From Streptomyces sp. NBC_00247 (GTDB taxonomy: Bacteria > Actinomycetota > Actinomycetes > Streptomycetales > Streptomycetaceae), in contig NZ_CP108093.1 in assembly GCF_036188265.1 (NCBI RefSeq), positions 5,476,001 to 5,540,000 of the forward strand: a DNA stretch of 64,000 nt, read 5' to 3'. Under the pieces are notes generated by a model, which saw nothing but the letters and a program-made list of their open reading frames with translations, was not told where the DNA came from and ran no database searches. Of this stretch, positions 24,672 through 33,425 are shown piece after piece. Within the stretch, counting starts at the first letter, position 1. Each line of letters begins with the position of its first letter. Made by a program: the position numbers and the translations under genes.

Positions 24672-25511
24672 ATGACACCTCCGCTCTTCCCCACCCGAAA
24701 GATCGGCCTGTACACGGTTACCGCCATCAGTGACGGTTATCTCACAGCGAGCCTGGACCTGCTCACGAACGTCGACCGTCAGGAGGCATCAGCGTTGCAG
24801 CGGCGAGGCGGGCTGAATGATCAGTCGCCCATGCACATCAACAGCTACCTGGTACGTGGTGCCGGCCACACCGTCCTTGTGGACGCCGGGGCCGGCGGCG
24901 TCAAGCAATGGGGCGGTCACTTGACGGCCAGTCTGCCACTGGCAGGGGTGCAACCCTCGGACATCGACGCTGTCCTTCTTACGCACGCGCACCCGGACCA
25001 TGTCGGGGGCCTGCTCGACGGTTCCGGGCGTGCCGCTTTCCCCAACGCCGAACTCCTGATTCACCACCGCGAGGTCGCCTTCTGGCAGAACGACAGCAAC
25101 CTCGCGCATGCGAACGAACGCGCTCGGGGAAACTTCCAGACAGCTCGCAACGCCCTCGATGCCTATGGCGGCAGACTCCGCGGGTTCGCCCAAGGTGAGG
25201 TCTTGCCCGGAATTTCGGCAACACCACTTCCCGGCCACACGGAGGGGCACACGGGCTATCTCATCAGCTCCGAAGGCCAGGGCATGTTCTTCTGGGGCGA
25301 CACCGTTCATTTCCCGACTGTCCAAGTGGCGCGGCCCGACGCATCGGTCACGCTGGACAACGATCCGACCCGCGCCGCCGAAACGCGCGTCCGGGTGCTC
25401 GAAATGGTCAGTGCTGAGCAGCTGATCGTCGCTGGCCCCCATCTCGACGACCGAGGATTCGCCCGGATCGAGCGGGTGAACGGCGGCTATTCGATCACGG
25501 ATGAGGGATGA
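24672..25511 (+). CDS. Metallo-beta-lactamase-fold hydrolase
   Basis: 279 aa; ATG 24672 with AGGAG 7 nt upstream. The metal motif is intact: LLTHAHPDHVGGL (HxHxDH), then the third His in TPLPGHTEGHTGYL, the bridging Asp in FFWGDTVHFP and the last His in VAGPHLDDRG. The N-terminal ISDGYLTASLDLLTNV and HINSYLVRGAGHTVLVDAGAG are typical of the lactonase-like MBL branch that includes AHL lactonases and lactone or ester hydrolases. No signal peptide. It follows the tautomerase and MITE and shares their composition. Hydrolysis of a lactone or enol-lactone is a reasonable inference; quorum quenching is not shown. Confidence 0.87.
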   Translation: MTPPLFPTRKIGLYTVTAISDGYLTASLDLLTNVDRQEASALQRRGGLNDQSPMHINSYLVRGAGHTVLVDAGAGGVKQWGGHLTASLPLAGVQPSDIDAVLLTHAHPDHVGGLLDGSGRAAFPNAELLIHHREVAFWQNDSNLAHANERARGNFQTARNALDAYGGRLRGFAQGEVLPGISATPLPGHTEGHTGYLISSEGQGMFFWGDTVHFPTVQVARPDASVTLDNDPTRAAETRVRVLEMVSAEQLIVAGPHLDDRGFARIERVNGGYSITDEG

Positions 25512-26434
25512 GCAACCGCGACTTCTGGCGCGGCAGGAGAAGAGTCCGGTTCTGCTACGGCCACCAGCCAATCAGAGAACTCGTCCAGAAGTTTCGAACG
25601 AGAGCTCCGCGAGTTGTTGACGAGGATGAATTCCTTGGCTGTCTGCTGTCCGGGCGGACCGACTGCAACAAGTTTTCCCGTTCGCAATTCGTCCACAATG
25701 TAGAGATAAGGGACGAGCGCCACACCCAAGCCGACGAGAGCCGCTTCGATCAACATGGAGAACTGCTCGAAGCGGCCACCGGCCGTCGCTTCCTGAAGGC
25801 TGAGCCCGAACTCACGAGAGTAACTGCGCCAACTTTCAGGCGTCGCCGTTTTATGCAACAGCGGCAAGCGGGGCAATGCCCCAGAAGTCGTACTGTGCCC
25901 CCGTGGCACGAGATCGGCCCTGCACACGGGGATCAAGGAAGTGCGGAACAAGTGCCTCGATTCAGCCTCTGACCACGCGGGATGAGCGAAGGTGACCGCA
26001 GCATCAAAGGCGCTGCCGTTCAGCACAAAAGGATCGTTTCGAGTGCTCAGATTCACCATCACGTCCGGATGCTCGCGCGAGAACGACGGAAGCCGTGGTA
26101 CCAGCCATCTGGATGCGAACGTCCCGATCACCGCGAGCTCCAGTACCTGCTGCTGCGGCGGCGACGCCATCACCTGAAACGTTGACCGCTCCAACGACAC
26201 GAGCAAACGCCCCACCTCTTCGGCATAGCGCGCCCCGTGCGCCGTCAGCTCGACACGATTGCCGCCCCGAAGGAACAAGGCAATACCGAGGAATGCTTCC
26301 AGCCGTGCCACCTGCCGACTGATCGCCCCTTCCGTGACGACCAGCTCCTGTGCGGCAAGCGAAAACCTGCCATGACGTGCCGCAGCCTCGAAGGCGAGCA
26401 ACGTCGAAGTGCTGGGAATCTGCCTGGCCGCCAT
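25487..26434 (-). CDS. LysR-family transcriptional regulator
   Basis: 315 aa from ATG 26434, with AAGGAAGG upstream. The N-terminal winged HTH (TLLAFEAAARHGRFSLAAQE, AISRQVARLEAFLGIALFLR) and the two-lobed effector domain resemble the GcvA/AmpR branch. It is convergent to the MBL-fold gene and overlaps its 3' end by 25 nt. Codon use is less GC-biased than the neighbours, like the three-gene operon it probably controls. Its effector is likely a pathway substrate. This orientation (regulator convergent with, not divergent from, its presumed targets) is atypical for LysR systems. Confidence 0.92.
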   Translation of the reverse strand: MAARQIPSTSTLLAFEAAARHGRFSLAAQELVVTEGAISRQVARLEAFLGIALFLRGGNRVELTAHGARYAEEVGRLLVSLERSTFQVMASPPQQQVLELAVIGTFASRWLVPRLPSFSREHPDVMVNLSTRNDPFVLNGSAFDAAVTFAHPAWSEAESRHLFRTSLIPVCRADLVPRGHSTTSGALPRLPLLHKTATPESWRSYSREFGLSLQEATAGGRFEQFSMLIEAALVGLGVALVPYLYIVDELRTGKLVAVGPPGQQTAKEFILVNNSRSSRSKLLDEFSDWLVAVAEPDSSPAAPEVAVAHPSSVIE

Positions 26435-26756
26435 AGCTGCCGCCTTCCTTGAGCCTGACCAATGGTAAACCCAGGGCATTTCGAGACACCGCTGGCTCCG
26501 CCGCGCCTCCGTGTTTCGCCGACGCGGGCGCGCCCCTCCGCCCCGCCCGGCCGTTCGTGCTTCACCCGCCTCCGTGGCCGAATGTGTCCGGCAGGTTGCC
26601 GGACCGTGATGATAAGAACCACGCACACCCCTAGGTACCGACTGGCCGGTATGCCATTCTGCGGGCGTCAGGATCGTTCGGTTGCGCTCGCGCCCTGCCG
26701 GGCCGGGCGCCCGGGCCGGCGCCCACGGGCCCGGCCGATTCCCGGTGGAGGCCCCC

Positions 26757-28073
26757 ATGCCACAGGTCGTACGTCCTCGGATCAGGGCGCTGCACGCGAC
26801 GCCCCCGGTAACACCGCTGCCCCAGCGGTTCCGCTCGCTGGCCGACCGGGAGGCGATCGAGGTGCTGCACCGCTCGGCCCGGGTGCTGCTCGAAGAGCTG
26901 CCCGAGCTGACGGAACGGCTGGTCGAGGTGTTGTACGAGCAGGAGCCCGGCTACCGGACGGCGATCGAGTCCACCCGTGCCGACATCTGGCAGGAGGTCC
27001 ACCACTCCCTGCGTCACAACGTCGGCTCGCTGATCCAGCCCCGCGAGTTCCGCGAGGCGGCGCACCGCACCACCCGCTGGATCGGGGAGATCAGGGCCGA
27101 GCAGGGCGTGCCGCTCGACGCCGTCCTGCACGCGTTCCGCCTCGGCGGCGCGATGGTGTGGCAGGGCCTCGTGGACGAGACCGCCCGCCGCGACCCCGAG
27201 GACGTCCGCCTCCTCGTCCATGTCGCCGCCGACGTGTGGAACTTCGTCGACGAACACTGCGGAGTCCTCACCGACGCCTACCGGCAGGCGGCACAGCGCA
27301 TCGACTGGCGCCGCGAGAACCGCCAGCGGCTCATGACCGCCGCCCTGTTGGACGGCACCGCCCGCATCGCCGACCTTCCCGGTGCCGCGACGGTGCTGGG
27401 GCTGCGGGAGGACGGCCGGTACGCGGTCCTCGCCGTACGTACGGCCCAGCGCGCGCCGCACGCGGCGACCTCCCCGCCCGTGGTCCTCCCGGACGGGGTC
27501 GCCGCGCTCTGGCACACCGGCCCCGATGTCGAACTGGCCGTCGTGGCACTGGAATCCGCCGTCGCGGACGCGGACGCGCCGGAGGGGTGTGCCGAAACGG
27601 GTACGGACGGCGTACTGGCCCGCCTCGCCGCCGGCCTGACCGCCCCGGCCGGTACGGCCGTCGGGGTCGGCTCCGCCGTCGAAGGGCTCGCCGCGCTCGG
27701 TGAGGCCCGTCGACTCGCCGAGACCGCGCTGCGGGCCTGCCCGGCCTCCGGCGGCGTCGTCCTGCTCGACGCGCACCTGCCGACCGCGCTGGTGGTCTCC
27801 TCGCCCGCCCTCGGGACCGCGCTCGCCCACCGGGTACTGGGCCCCCTCGACGGCATCGACCCCGCCGACCGGGACGTCCTCATCGAGACGCTCACCGCCT
27901 GGCTCGAAGCCGACGGCTCGGCCCAGCGGGCCGGAGCGCGGCTCTACTGCCACCGCAACACCGTGCTGAACCGGCTGCGACGGTTCGAGCAACTCACCGG
28001 GCGCTGTCTGACCCGTCCGGCGGACGCGGTGGAGGTCTGCCTGGCGCTGGCGGCCCGCAGACTGCTCGGCTGA
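26757..28073 (+). CDS. PucR-type helix-turn-helix regulator
   Basis: 438 aa from ATG 26757, with GTGGAGG upstream. Residues ~30-180 form an all-helical RsbRD-like sensor (VLLEELPELTERLVEVLYEQ), then a GGDEF-like degenerate middle region, and at the C-terminus the HTH_30 of the PucR/CdaR family (LTAWLEADGSAQRAGARL, YCHRNTVLNRLRRFEQLTG). Such proteins usually sense a small metabolite and control adjacent transport or catabolic genes. The Na+/solute symporter begins 141 nt downstream in the same direction, with a palindrome between them. Confidence 0.9.
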   Translation: MPQVVRPRIRALHATPPVTPLPQRFRSLADREAIEVLHRSARVLLEELPELTERLVEVLYEQEPGYRTAIESTRADIWQEVHHSLRHNVGSLIQPREFREAAHRTTRWIGEIRAEQGVPLDAVLHAFRLGGAMVWQGLVDETARRDPEDVRLLVHVAADVWNFVDEHCGVLTDAYRQAAQRIDWRRENRQRLMTAALLDGTARIADLPGAATVLGLREDGRYAVLAVRTAQRAPHAATSPPVVLPDGVAALWHTGPDVELAVVALESAVADADAPEGCAETGTDGVLARLAAGLTAPAGTAVGVGSAVEGLAALGEARRLAETALRACPASGGVVLLDAHLPTALVVSSPALGTALAHRVLGPLDGIDPADRDVLIETLTAWLEADGSAQRAGARLYCHRNTVLNRLRRFEQLTGRCLTRPADAVEVCLALAARRLLG

Positions 28074-28115
28074 TGCCGACCAACGTGCCGGCAGAGCGAG
28101 TTCGAGTGGTCCGGA

Positions 28116-28127
28116 TGTGCCGGCACA
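28116..28127. promoter_or_regulatory. Palindrome and half-site upstream of the symporter gene
   Basis: TGTGCCGGCACA is a perfect 12-bp palindrome. A second copy of its core, GTGCCGGCA, is found at 28085-28093. Both lie between the PucR-type gene and the symporter, 88-130 nt before the symporter start; candidate regulator sites. Confidence 0.45.
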
Positions 28128-28214
28128 CAAGGAGCGGGCCCGCCGCCTGTACCGGTGCATCCATGAACGCCCGCTCCCTGTACGGCGATTGCCCCCTCTG
28201 GTGGCGTACCCGTC

Positions 28215-29834
28215 ATGTCCTCCCTTACCGACGCGCGTTCCCTCGCAGTGGTGATCTTCCTCGGGTTCGTCGCCCTCTCCCTGCTGCTCTGCGGCCTCGC
28301 CGCGGCCGATCAGGACGACCCGGAACACTTCTACGCGGGCGGCGGCGCCGCCCTCGGGCCCGTCGGCGGGGGACTCGCCATCGCCGGGGACTACATCTCC
28401 GCCGCCACCCTGCTCTCCACCACCGGCTCCGTGGCGCTCGCCGGGTTCGACGGGGTGGCCTTCGCGCTCGCGACGGTCGCCTCGCTGGTGCTCGTCATGC
28501 GCGTCCTCTCCGAACGGCTGCGCGCCGCGGGGGTGTTCACCCTCGGCGACTTCCTCGCGAAACGGCTCGAAGACCCCTCGGTCCGCAAGGCCCTGGGCAT
28601 CGCCACCCTGGCCGTGCTGGCACCCCTGCTGCTCGTCCAGCTCACCACCGCGGGCAAGGTGATGGCGGCCATGTTCGGGCTGCCGGACGGGGCGGTCACC
28701 GGATGCACCGTCGCCAGCGGGGCCCTGATGGTCGGCTACTCCGCCTTCGGCGGGATGCGCGGCACCGGATACGTCCAGATCCTCAAGGTGGGCGTGGTGG
28801 TGGCCGTCGTCACGCTGCTCGCCGGACTCGTCCTCGCCCGGTACGGCTGGTCACCCCTCGCCCTCTTCGACGCCGCGCGCGAGGGCAGCGGGGCCGGCTC
28901 CCACTACGCCTCGCCCGGCGCCCAGTTCGGCCGCACCGGCACCGGGGCGCTGGACCTGACCGGGTTCCTGGTCACCCTTCTCCTGGGCGCCGCCTGCATG
29001 CCGCACCTCACCATGCGCCTGCACCCGCTGCGCGACGCCCGCACCGCGCGCCGGGTGCGGGCCTGGGCCGTCGCCCCGGTCGCCGTCCTCTGCGCCGGGA
29101 TCGTCGTCGTGGGACTCGGCGCCTCGGCCCTGCTCGGCGCGGACGTACTGCGCGCCGGGGACCCCGGCGGCAACACCGCCCTGCTGATGGTGACCGGCGC
29201 GCTCGACCCCGGCGCGGCCGGTCCCCGCCAGAGCCTGCTGTTCGCCCTCGTCGCCTGCGCCGCCTTCGCCACCACCCTCGCCGCGGTGGCCGGCATCACC
29301 CTCGCCGCCGCCTCCAGCGTCGCCCGGGACTTCCGGGTGCACTCGGGCGCCCAGGGCGAGGGCCGGGCGTCCGCCCGGGAGATCCGCCGGGCCCGCTGGG
29401 CCGTCCTCGCGATCGGCGCGCTCGCCGTCCTCGTCTCCGCGTACACCCACGAGCGCAACCCGCAGGTCCTGCTCTCGCTCTCCTTCGCGGCCGCCGCGTC
29501 CGTCCTGCCGCCGGTCCTGCTGAACGCCCTCTTCCGGCCCGGCTTCACCGCGCGGGGGGTGCGCTGGACCGTCTACGGCACCCTGCCGCTGATCCTGCTG
29601 CTGATGGCGTTCTCACCGGCGGTCTCGGGGACCCCGATCGCCCTCTTCCCGGACCACGACTTCCACTGGTTCCCCCTGCAGACCCCGGGGCTCGTCACCG
29701 TTCCGGCCGGTTTCCTGCTGGCCTTCCTCGGCTCCCGCCGCCCCGCCCGGACCCGCCGGGACGGCGCCACCGGACCGGCCCGCCACAGGGTGCGGGCCAC
29801 CGCCACGCACGGCCATGGCGCACCCCGGGCCTGA
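28215..29834 (+). CDS. Sodium:solute symporter (SSS family)
   Basis: 539 aa with about 12-13 transmembrane helices, the SSS/LeuT-fold layout. The Na+-site region GGLAIAGDYISAATLLSTTG (TM1-2) and the GYVQILKVGVVVAVVTLL segment resemble the acetate/monocarboxylate (ActP-like) branch. ATG 28215 is chosen although its ribosome-binding site is weak (TGGTGG about 14 nt upstream). It probably imports an organic acid under control of the preceding PucR-type regulator. It is convergent to the TIGR03085 gene, with no strong hairpin between. Confidence 0.9.
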   Translation: MSSLTDARSLAVVIFLGFVALSLLLCGLAAADQDDPEHFYAGGGAALGPVGGGLAIAGDYISAATLLSTTGSVALAGFDGVAFALATVASLVLVMRVLSERLRAAGVFTLGDFLAKRLEDPSVRKALGIATLAVLAPLLLVQLTTAGKVMAAMFGLPDGAVTGCTVASGALMVGYSAFGGMRGTGYVQILKVGVVVAVVTLLAGLVLARYGWSPLALFDAAREGSGAGSHYASPGAQFGRTGTGALDLTGFLVTLLLGAACMPHLTMRLHPLRDARTARRVRAWAVAPVAVLCAGIVVVGLGASALLGADVLRAGDPGGNTALLMVTGALDPGAAGPRQSLLFALVACAAFATTLAAVAGITLAAASSVARDFRVHSGAQGEGRASAREIRRARWAVLAIGALAVLVSAYTHERNPQVLLSLSFAAAASVLPPVLLNALFRPGFTARGVRWTVYGTLPLILLLMAFSPAVSGTPIALFPDHDFHWFPLQTPGLVTVPAGFLLAFLGSRRPARTRRDGATGPARHRVRATATHGHGAPRA

Positions 29835-29899
29835 GAGGACGGCGTACGCGGGGAGGACGGCCCTTACGCGGGGGAGCGCGGCCTGCGCGGGGCCGCTCC

Positions 29900-30532
29900 T
29901 CACATCCCCAGCTGCGACAGCTGGAGCCGCTCCACCGCGTCCTCCTCGCCCTCCAGGCCCACCGTCGTCGCCGACTGCCGCCCGAACGCGAAGAGCAGCA
30001 GCTCGCCCGGCTCCCCGGTCACCGTCACCACCGGCGTGCCCTTGCGCGCCACCGCCGTACGCCCGTCCGGGCGGCGCAGCACCAGCCCCACCGGGGAGCG
30101 GTGCCCCAGCATCCGGGCGGTCCGCTCCATGCGCGCCCACAGGACGTCGGCGAACACCGGGTCCAGCTCCCGCCGGGACCAGTCGGGCTGCGCCCGGCGG
30201 ACGTCCTCGGCGTGCACGTAGAACTCCACCGTGTTGGCCGCCTCGTCCACCTGCTTCAGGCCGAACGGGGAGAAGCGCGGCGGACCCGTGCGGATGAGCT
30301 GGATCAGCTCCTCGTAAGGCTTCTCCGCGTACTCCTGCCGCACCCGCTCCATACGGCCCTTCAGCGGGCCCAGCACGATCCCCGCAGCCGCGTCCGCCCG
30401 CCGCTCGCGCACCACCACGTGAGCGGCCAGATCCCGGGTCAGCCAGCCCTCGCACAGGGTCGGCGCCCCGGGGCCCGCCGCCTCCAACAGGTCGGCTAGC
30501 AGAAGACGTTCGCGCTTCGCGTGGGTCGACAT
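29900..30532 (-). CDS. TIGR03085-family metal-binding protein (maleylpyruvate isomerase/DinB-like fold)
   Basis: 210 aa. N-terminal KRERLLLADLLEAAGPGAPTL then CEGWLTRDLAAHVVVRERR contains the His/Cys region of the mycothiol-dependent maleylpyruvate isomerase-like (DinB) N-domain. QVDEAANTVEFYVHAEDVRR supplies two more His/Glu ligands, so a four-helix metal site is likely. This is an actinobacteria-restricted family whose substrate, probably a mycothiol adduct, is unknown. ATG 30532 lacks a ribosome-binding site; a TAGGCT box is 3 nt upstream. It is divergent from hisI with 85 nt between. Confidence 0.85.
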   Translation of the reverse strand: MSTHAKRERLLLADLLEAAGPGAPTLCEGWLTRDLAAHVVVRERRADAAAGIVLGPLKGRMERVRQEYAEKPYEELIQLIRTGPPRFSPFGLKQVDEAANTVEFYVHAEDVRRAQPDWSRRELDPVFADVLWARMERTARMLGHRSPVGLVLRRPDGRTAVARKGTPVVTVTGEPGELLLFAFGRQSATTVGLEGEEDAVERLQLSQLGM

Positions 30533-30603
30533 GCCAGCCAGCCTACGACCGCGGCACACGGTCCGCCCAGTGGACCGGGCACCTTCCGGCGCCGGTGCGC
30601 GCG

Positions 30604-30617
30604 GCACAATGGGGCCC
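30604..30617 (+). promoter_or_regulatory. Probable -10 box of a leaderless hisI transcript
   Basis: CACAAT at 30604-30609 lies 8 nt before the hisI ATG, with no Shine-Dalgarno sequence, the arrangement typical of leaderless messages in Streptomyces. Confidence 0.5.
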
Positions 30618-31013
30618 ATGAGCAGCACGCCCCCGTCCGGCACGCCCGGTAACCCGCCCGCAGGCACCCTCGATCCCGCCGTTGCCGCGCGCCTCAAGCG
30701 CGGTGCGGACGGACTCGTCCCCGCCATCGCCCAGCAGTACGACACCGGTGAGGTGCTCATGCTCGGCTGGATGGACGACGAGGCCCTGCACCGCACCCTG
30801 ACCACCGGCCGCTGCACCTACTGGTCCCGCAGCCGTCAGGAGTACTGGGTCAAGGGCGACACATCGGGCCACACCCAGCGTGTCGTCTCCGTCGCCCTCG
30901 ACTGCGACGCCGACACCGTCCTCGTCAAGGTCGACCAGACGGGCGCCGCCTGCCACACCGGCGCGCGCACCTGCTTCGACCGAGACGTCCTGCTCACCCC
31001 CGACACCCAGTGA
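30618..31013 (+). CDS. hisI: Phosphoribosyl-AMP cyclohydrolase
   Basis: Third step of histidine synthesis, Zn2+-dependent opening of the adenine ring of PR-AMP. 131 aa, single-domain cyclohydrolase. LMLGWMDDEALHRTL and TYWSRSRQEYWVKGDTSGH are signatures; DCDADTVLVKVDQTGAACH holds the Asp/Cys metal ligands and TGARTCF the last Cys. It is located away from the main his operon and 11 nt ahead of trpE, an arrangement conserved in Streptomyces. The N-terminal ~17 residues are Pro/Gly-rich and family-variable. Confidence 0.96.
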   Translation: MSSTPPSGTPGNPPAGTLDPAVAARLKRGADGLVPAIAQQYDTGEVLMLGWMDDEALHRTLTTGRCTYWSRSRQEYWVKGDTSGHTQRVVSVALDCDADTVLVKVDQTGAACHTGARTCFDRDVLLTPDTQ

Positions 31014-31024
31014 GGCCGGCCGAC

Positions 31025-32533
31025 ATGGATCTCGACACCTTCCGCAAGCTGGCCGTCGACCGGCGCGTCATCCCCGTCGTCCGGCGGCTCCTCGCGGACG
31101 GCGACACCCCGGTCGGGCTCTACCGGAAACTCGCCGCCGAACGCCCCGGCACCTTCCTGCTGGAATCCGCGGAGAACGGCCGCACCTGGTCGCGGTACTC
31201 CTTCATCGGGGTCCGCAGCCACGCCACCCTCACCGCCCGCGACGGCCAGGCCCACTGGATCGGCACCCCGCCCGTCGGCGTCCCGCTGGACGGCGACCCG
31301 CTCCAGGCGCTCCGCGCCACCACCGAGGCGCTGCACACCCCCCGCGACCTCGCGGGCACCGAGGGACTGCCGCCCTTCACCGGCGGCATGGTCGGCTACC
31401 TCGGCTACGACATCGTGCGCCGCCTGGAACGCATCGGCGACCACGGCGGCGACGACCTCGGCCTCCCCGAGCTGACCATGATGCTCACCTCCGACCTCGC
31501 CGTGCTCGACCACTGGGACGGCACCGTCCTGCTGATCGCCAACGCGATCAACCACAACGACCTGGAGAGCGGCGTCGAGGAGGCGTACACCGACGCCGTC
31601 AGCCGGCTCGACGCCATGGAACGCGACCTGCGCCGCCCCGTCGAGAACGCCCCCGCCGTCCTGCCCCCCTCCGAGCTGCCGCCGTACACCGCCCTCTGGG
31701 GCGGCGCGGCCTACCAGGAGGCCGTCGAGGACATCAAGGAGCGCATCCGGGCCGGCGAGGCCTTCCAGGTCGTGCCCTCCCAGCGCTTCGAGACGCCCTG
31801 CACCGCGAGCGCGCTCGACGTCTACCGGGTGCTGCGGGCCACCAACCCGTCCCCGTACATGTACCTCTTCCGCTTCGACGGCTTCGACGTCGTCGGCTCC
31901 AGCCCCGAGGCCCTGGTCAAGGTCGAGGACGGCCGCGCCATGGTCCACCCCATCGCCGGCACCCGGCACCGGGGCGCCACCCCGCAGGAGGACCAGGCCC
32001 TCGCCGAGGAACTCCTCGCCGACCCCAAGGAGCGCGCCGAGCACCTCATGCTCGTCGACCTCGGCCGCAACGACCTCGGCCGCGTCTGCGAACCCGGCAG
32101 CGTGGAAGTGGTCGACTTCATGTCCGTCGAGAAGTACTCCCACGTGATGCACATCGTCTCGACCGTCACCGGCCGCGTCGCCGAGGACCGCACCGCCTTC
32201 GACGTCCTCACCGCCTGCTTCCCGGCCGGCACCCTCTCCGGGGCGCCCAAGCCGCGCGCCATGCAGATCATCGAGGAGCTCGAACCCAACCGCAGAGGAC
32301 TGTACGGAGGCTGCGTCGGCTACCTCGACTTCGCGGGCGACTCCGACACCGCCATCGCCATCCGCACCGCGCTGCTGCGCGACGGCACCGCCTACGTCCA
32401 GGCCGGAGCGGGCGTCGTCGCCGACTCCGACCCGGTGGCCGAGGACAACGAGTGCCGGAACAAGGCCGCCGCGGTGCTCCGCGCCGTCCACACGGCCAAC
32501 CGGCTCCGCGACCACGGAGCGCCCACCGGGTGA
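31025..32533 (+). CDS. trpE: Anthranilate synthase component I
   Basis: Chorismate to anthranilate. 502 aa from ATG 31025 (GTG 31010, overlapping the hisI stop, is an alternative adding 5 residues). The feedback-site motif LLESAENGRTWSRYSF in the N-domain contains the conserved Ser/Leu cluster that binds tryptophan. The chorismate domain has AFQVVPSQRFE, HPIAGTRHRG, LMLVDLGRNDLGRV, EKYSHVMHIVSTVTG, and the FPAGTLSGAPKPRAM segment. No glutaminase partner (trpG) is seen in this window. I see no leader peptide or attenuator before it. Confidence 0.96.
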   Translation: MDLDTFRKLAVDRRVIPVVRRLLADGDTPVGLYRKLAAERPGTFLLESAENGRTWSRYSFIGVRSHATLTARDGQAHWIGTPPVGVPLDGDPLQALRATTEALHTPRDLAGTEGLPPFTGGMVGYLGYDIVRRLERIGDHGGDDLGLPELTMMLTSDLAVLDHWDGTVLLIANAINHNDLESGVEEAYTDAVSRLDAMERDLRRPVENAPAVLPPSELPPYTALWGGAAYQEAVEDIKERIRAGEAFQVVPSQRFETPCTASALDVYRVLRATNPSPYMYLFRFDGFDVVGSSPEALVKVEDGRAMVHPIAGTRHRGATPQEDQALAEELLADPKERAEHLMLVDLGRNDLGRVCEPGSVEVVDFMSVEKYSHVMHIVSTVTGRVAEDRTAFDVLTACFPAGTLSGAPKPRAMQIIEELEPNRRGLYGGCVGYLDFAGDSDTAIAIRTALLRDGTAYVQAGAGVVADSDPVAEDNECRNKAAAVLRAVHTANRLRDHGAPTG

Positions 32534-32604
32534 CCCGCCCGGCCGGCTCCGGCCGATCAGGGGCCACCCGACGGTCGCGGGGACGGTAGGGGATAGTGGA
32601 AGGC

Positions 32605-33246
32605 GTGAGCGCCGTCCCCGTACCCCAGCCCCGTGCCCGTACCACCGCGTCCGACGCCCCCGGCAGCCGCCGGAGCCTGGCCCTCGGGCTGCTCCTCGGC
32701 GCGGTCGGGGCCGCCGTCGTGCTGCTCGCCTCCGGGCAGACCTGGGCCCGGGGCGACGCCCTCGTCGCCGGCGGCAGCCTCCCGCTGACCGCCGACGGAC
32801 AGGACGTCACCGGCGTCCCCGCCGCGCTGGCGATCGTCGGCCTCGCCGCCCTGGTCGCCGTCTTCGCCGTCCGGGGCACCGGGCGCTACGTCGTCTCCGC
32901 GCTGCTGGCCGTCAGCGGCCTCGGAGCCGGCCTGAGCGCCTGGTCCGGCGCCTCGGACAGCGCCGCCCTGGACGAGAAGGCCGCCGCCGCCACCGCTGAC
33001 GGCGCCTCCACCATCGACGCCCTCAGCCACACCGCGTGGCCCTTCGTCACCGCCGTCGGCGGGCTGTTCATCCTGATCGCCGGCGTGCTCGCGCTCCGCT
33101 TCGGAAGCCGCTGGCCCACCATGTCCGGCCGCTACGAGCGCGACGGGACCCCCCGCCCCCGCAAGGCCCCCGCGCGCCCCCGGGACCCCGACCGGCCCGA
33201 GGAACTGTGGAAGGCCCTGGACCGGGGCGAGGACCCCACGGGCTGA
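32605..33246 (+). CDS. TIGR02234-family Trp-locus membrane protein
   Basis: 213 aa. Four transmembrane segments (LALGLLLGAVGAAVVLLASG, VPAALAIVGLAALVAVFAV, YVVSALLAVSGLGAGLSAW, VTAVGGLFILIAGVLALRF) with the family motif 'SGQTWARG' after the first, and a basic, Pro-rich cytoplasmic tail. TIGR02234 proteins are found next to trp genes in actinobacteria; their function is unknown. The start is GTG 32605, 7 nt after a GATAGT -10-like box (leaderless); GTG 32596 is an alternative. It follows trpE by 71 nt. Confidence 0.88.
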   Translation: MSAVPVPQPRARTTASDAPGSRRSLALGLLLGAVGAAVVLLASGQTWARGDALVAGGSLPLTADGQDVTGVPAALAIVGLAALVAVFAVRGTGRYVVSALLAVSGLGAGLSAWSGASDSAALDEKAAAATADGASTIDALSHTAWPFVTAVGGLFILIAGVLALRFGSRWPTMSGRYERDGTPRPRKAPARPRDPDRPEELWKALDRGEDPTG

Positions 33247-33425
33247 AGCGGGTTCCGGAAAGGATCGCCGGCCACCCGGGAAGGCCCCGGACACGACCGG
33301 GACCAACGACCCCCCGGATCACGTCCCGCCTCCGCGTACGGGACAATGGGGGCGGGCTTTTCCACCGTGAACCCCGGACACACCGCACACACCGCACACC
33401 GCGCAACACCAACGAGGAGCAACTC

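Noticed and set aside
24672..25511. AHL lactonase (quorum quenching) call for the MBL-fold gene
   Set aside because: The metal motif is shared by many MBL hydrolases; no residues specific to AHL lactonases can be confirmed by eye.
30531..31013. Longer hisI start at 30531
   Set aside because: It would run through the divergent promoter and add residues unlike family N-termini; ATG 30618 fits better.
30987..31030. Trp attenuator before trpE
   Set aside because: Only 11 nt lie between hisI and trpE, with no leader peptide rich in Trp and no room for alternative hairpins.
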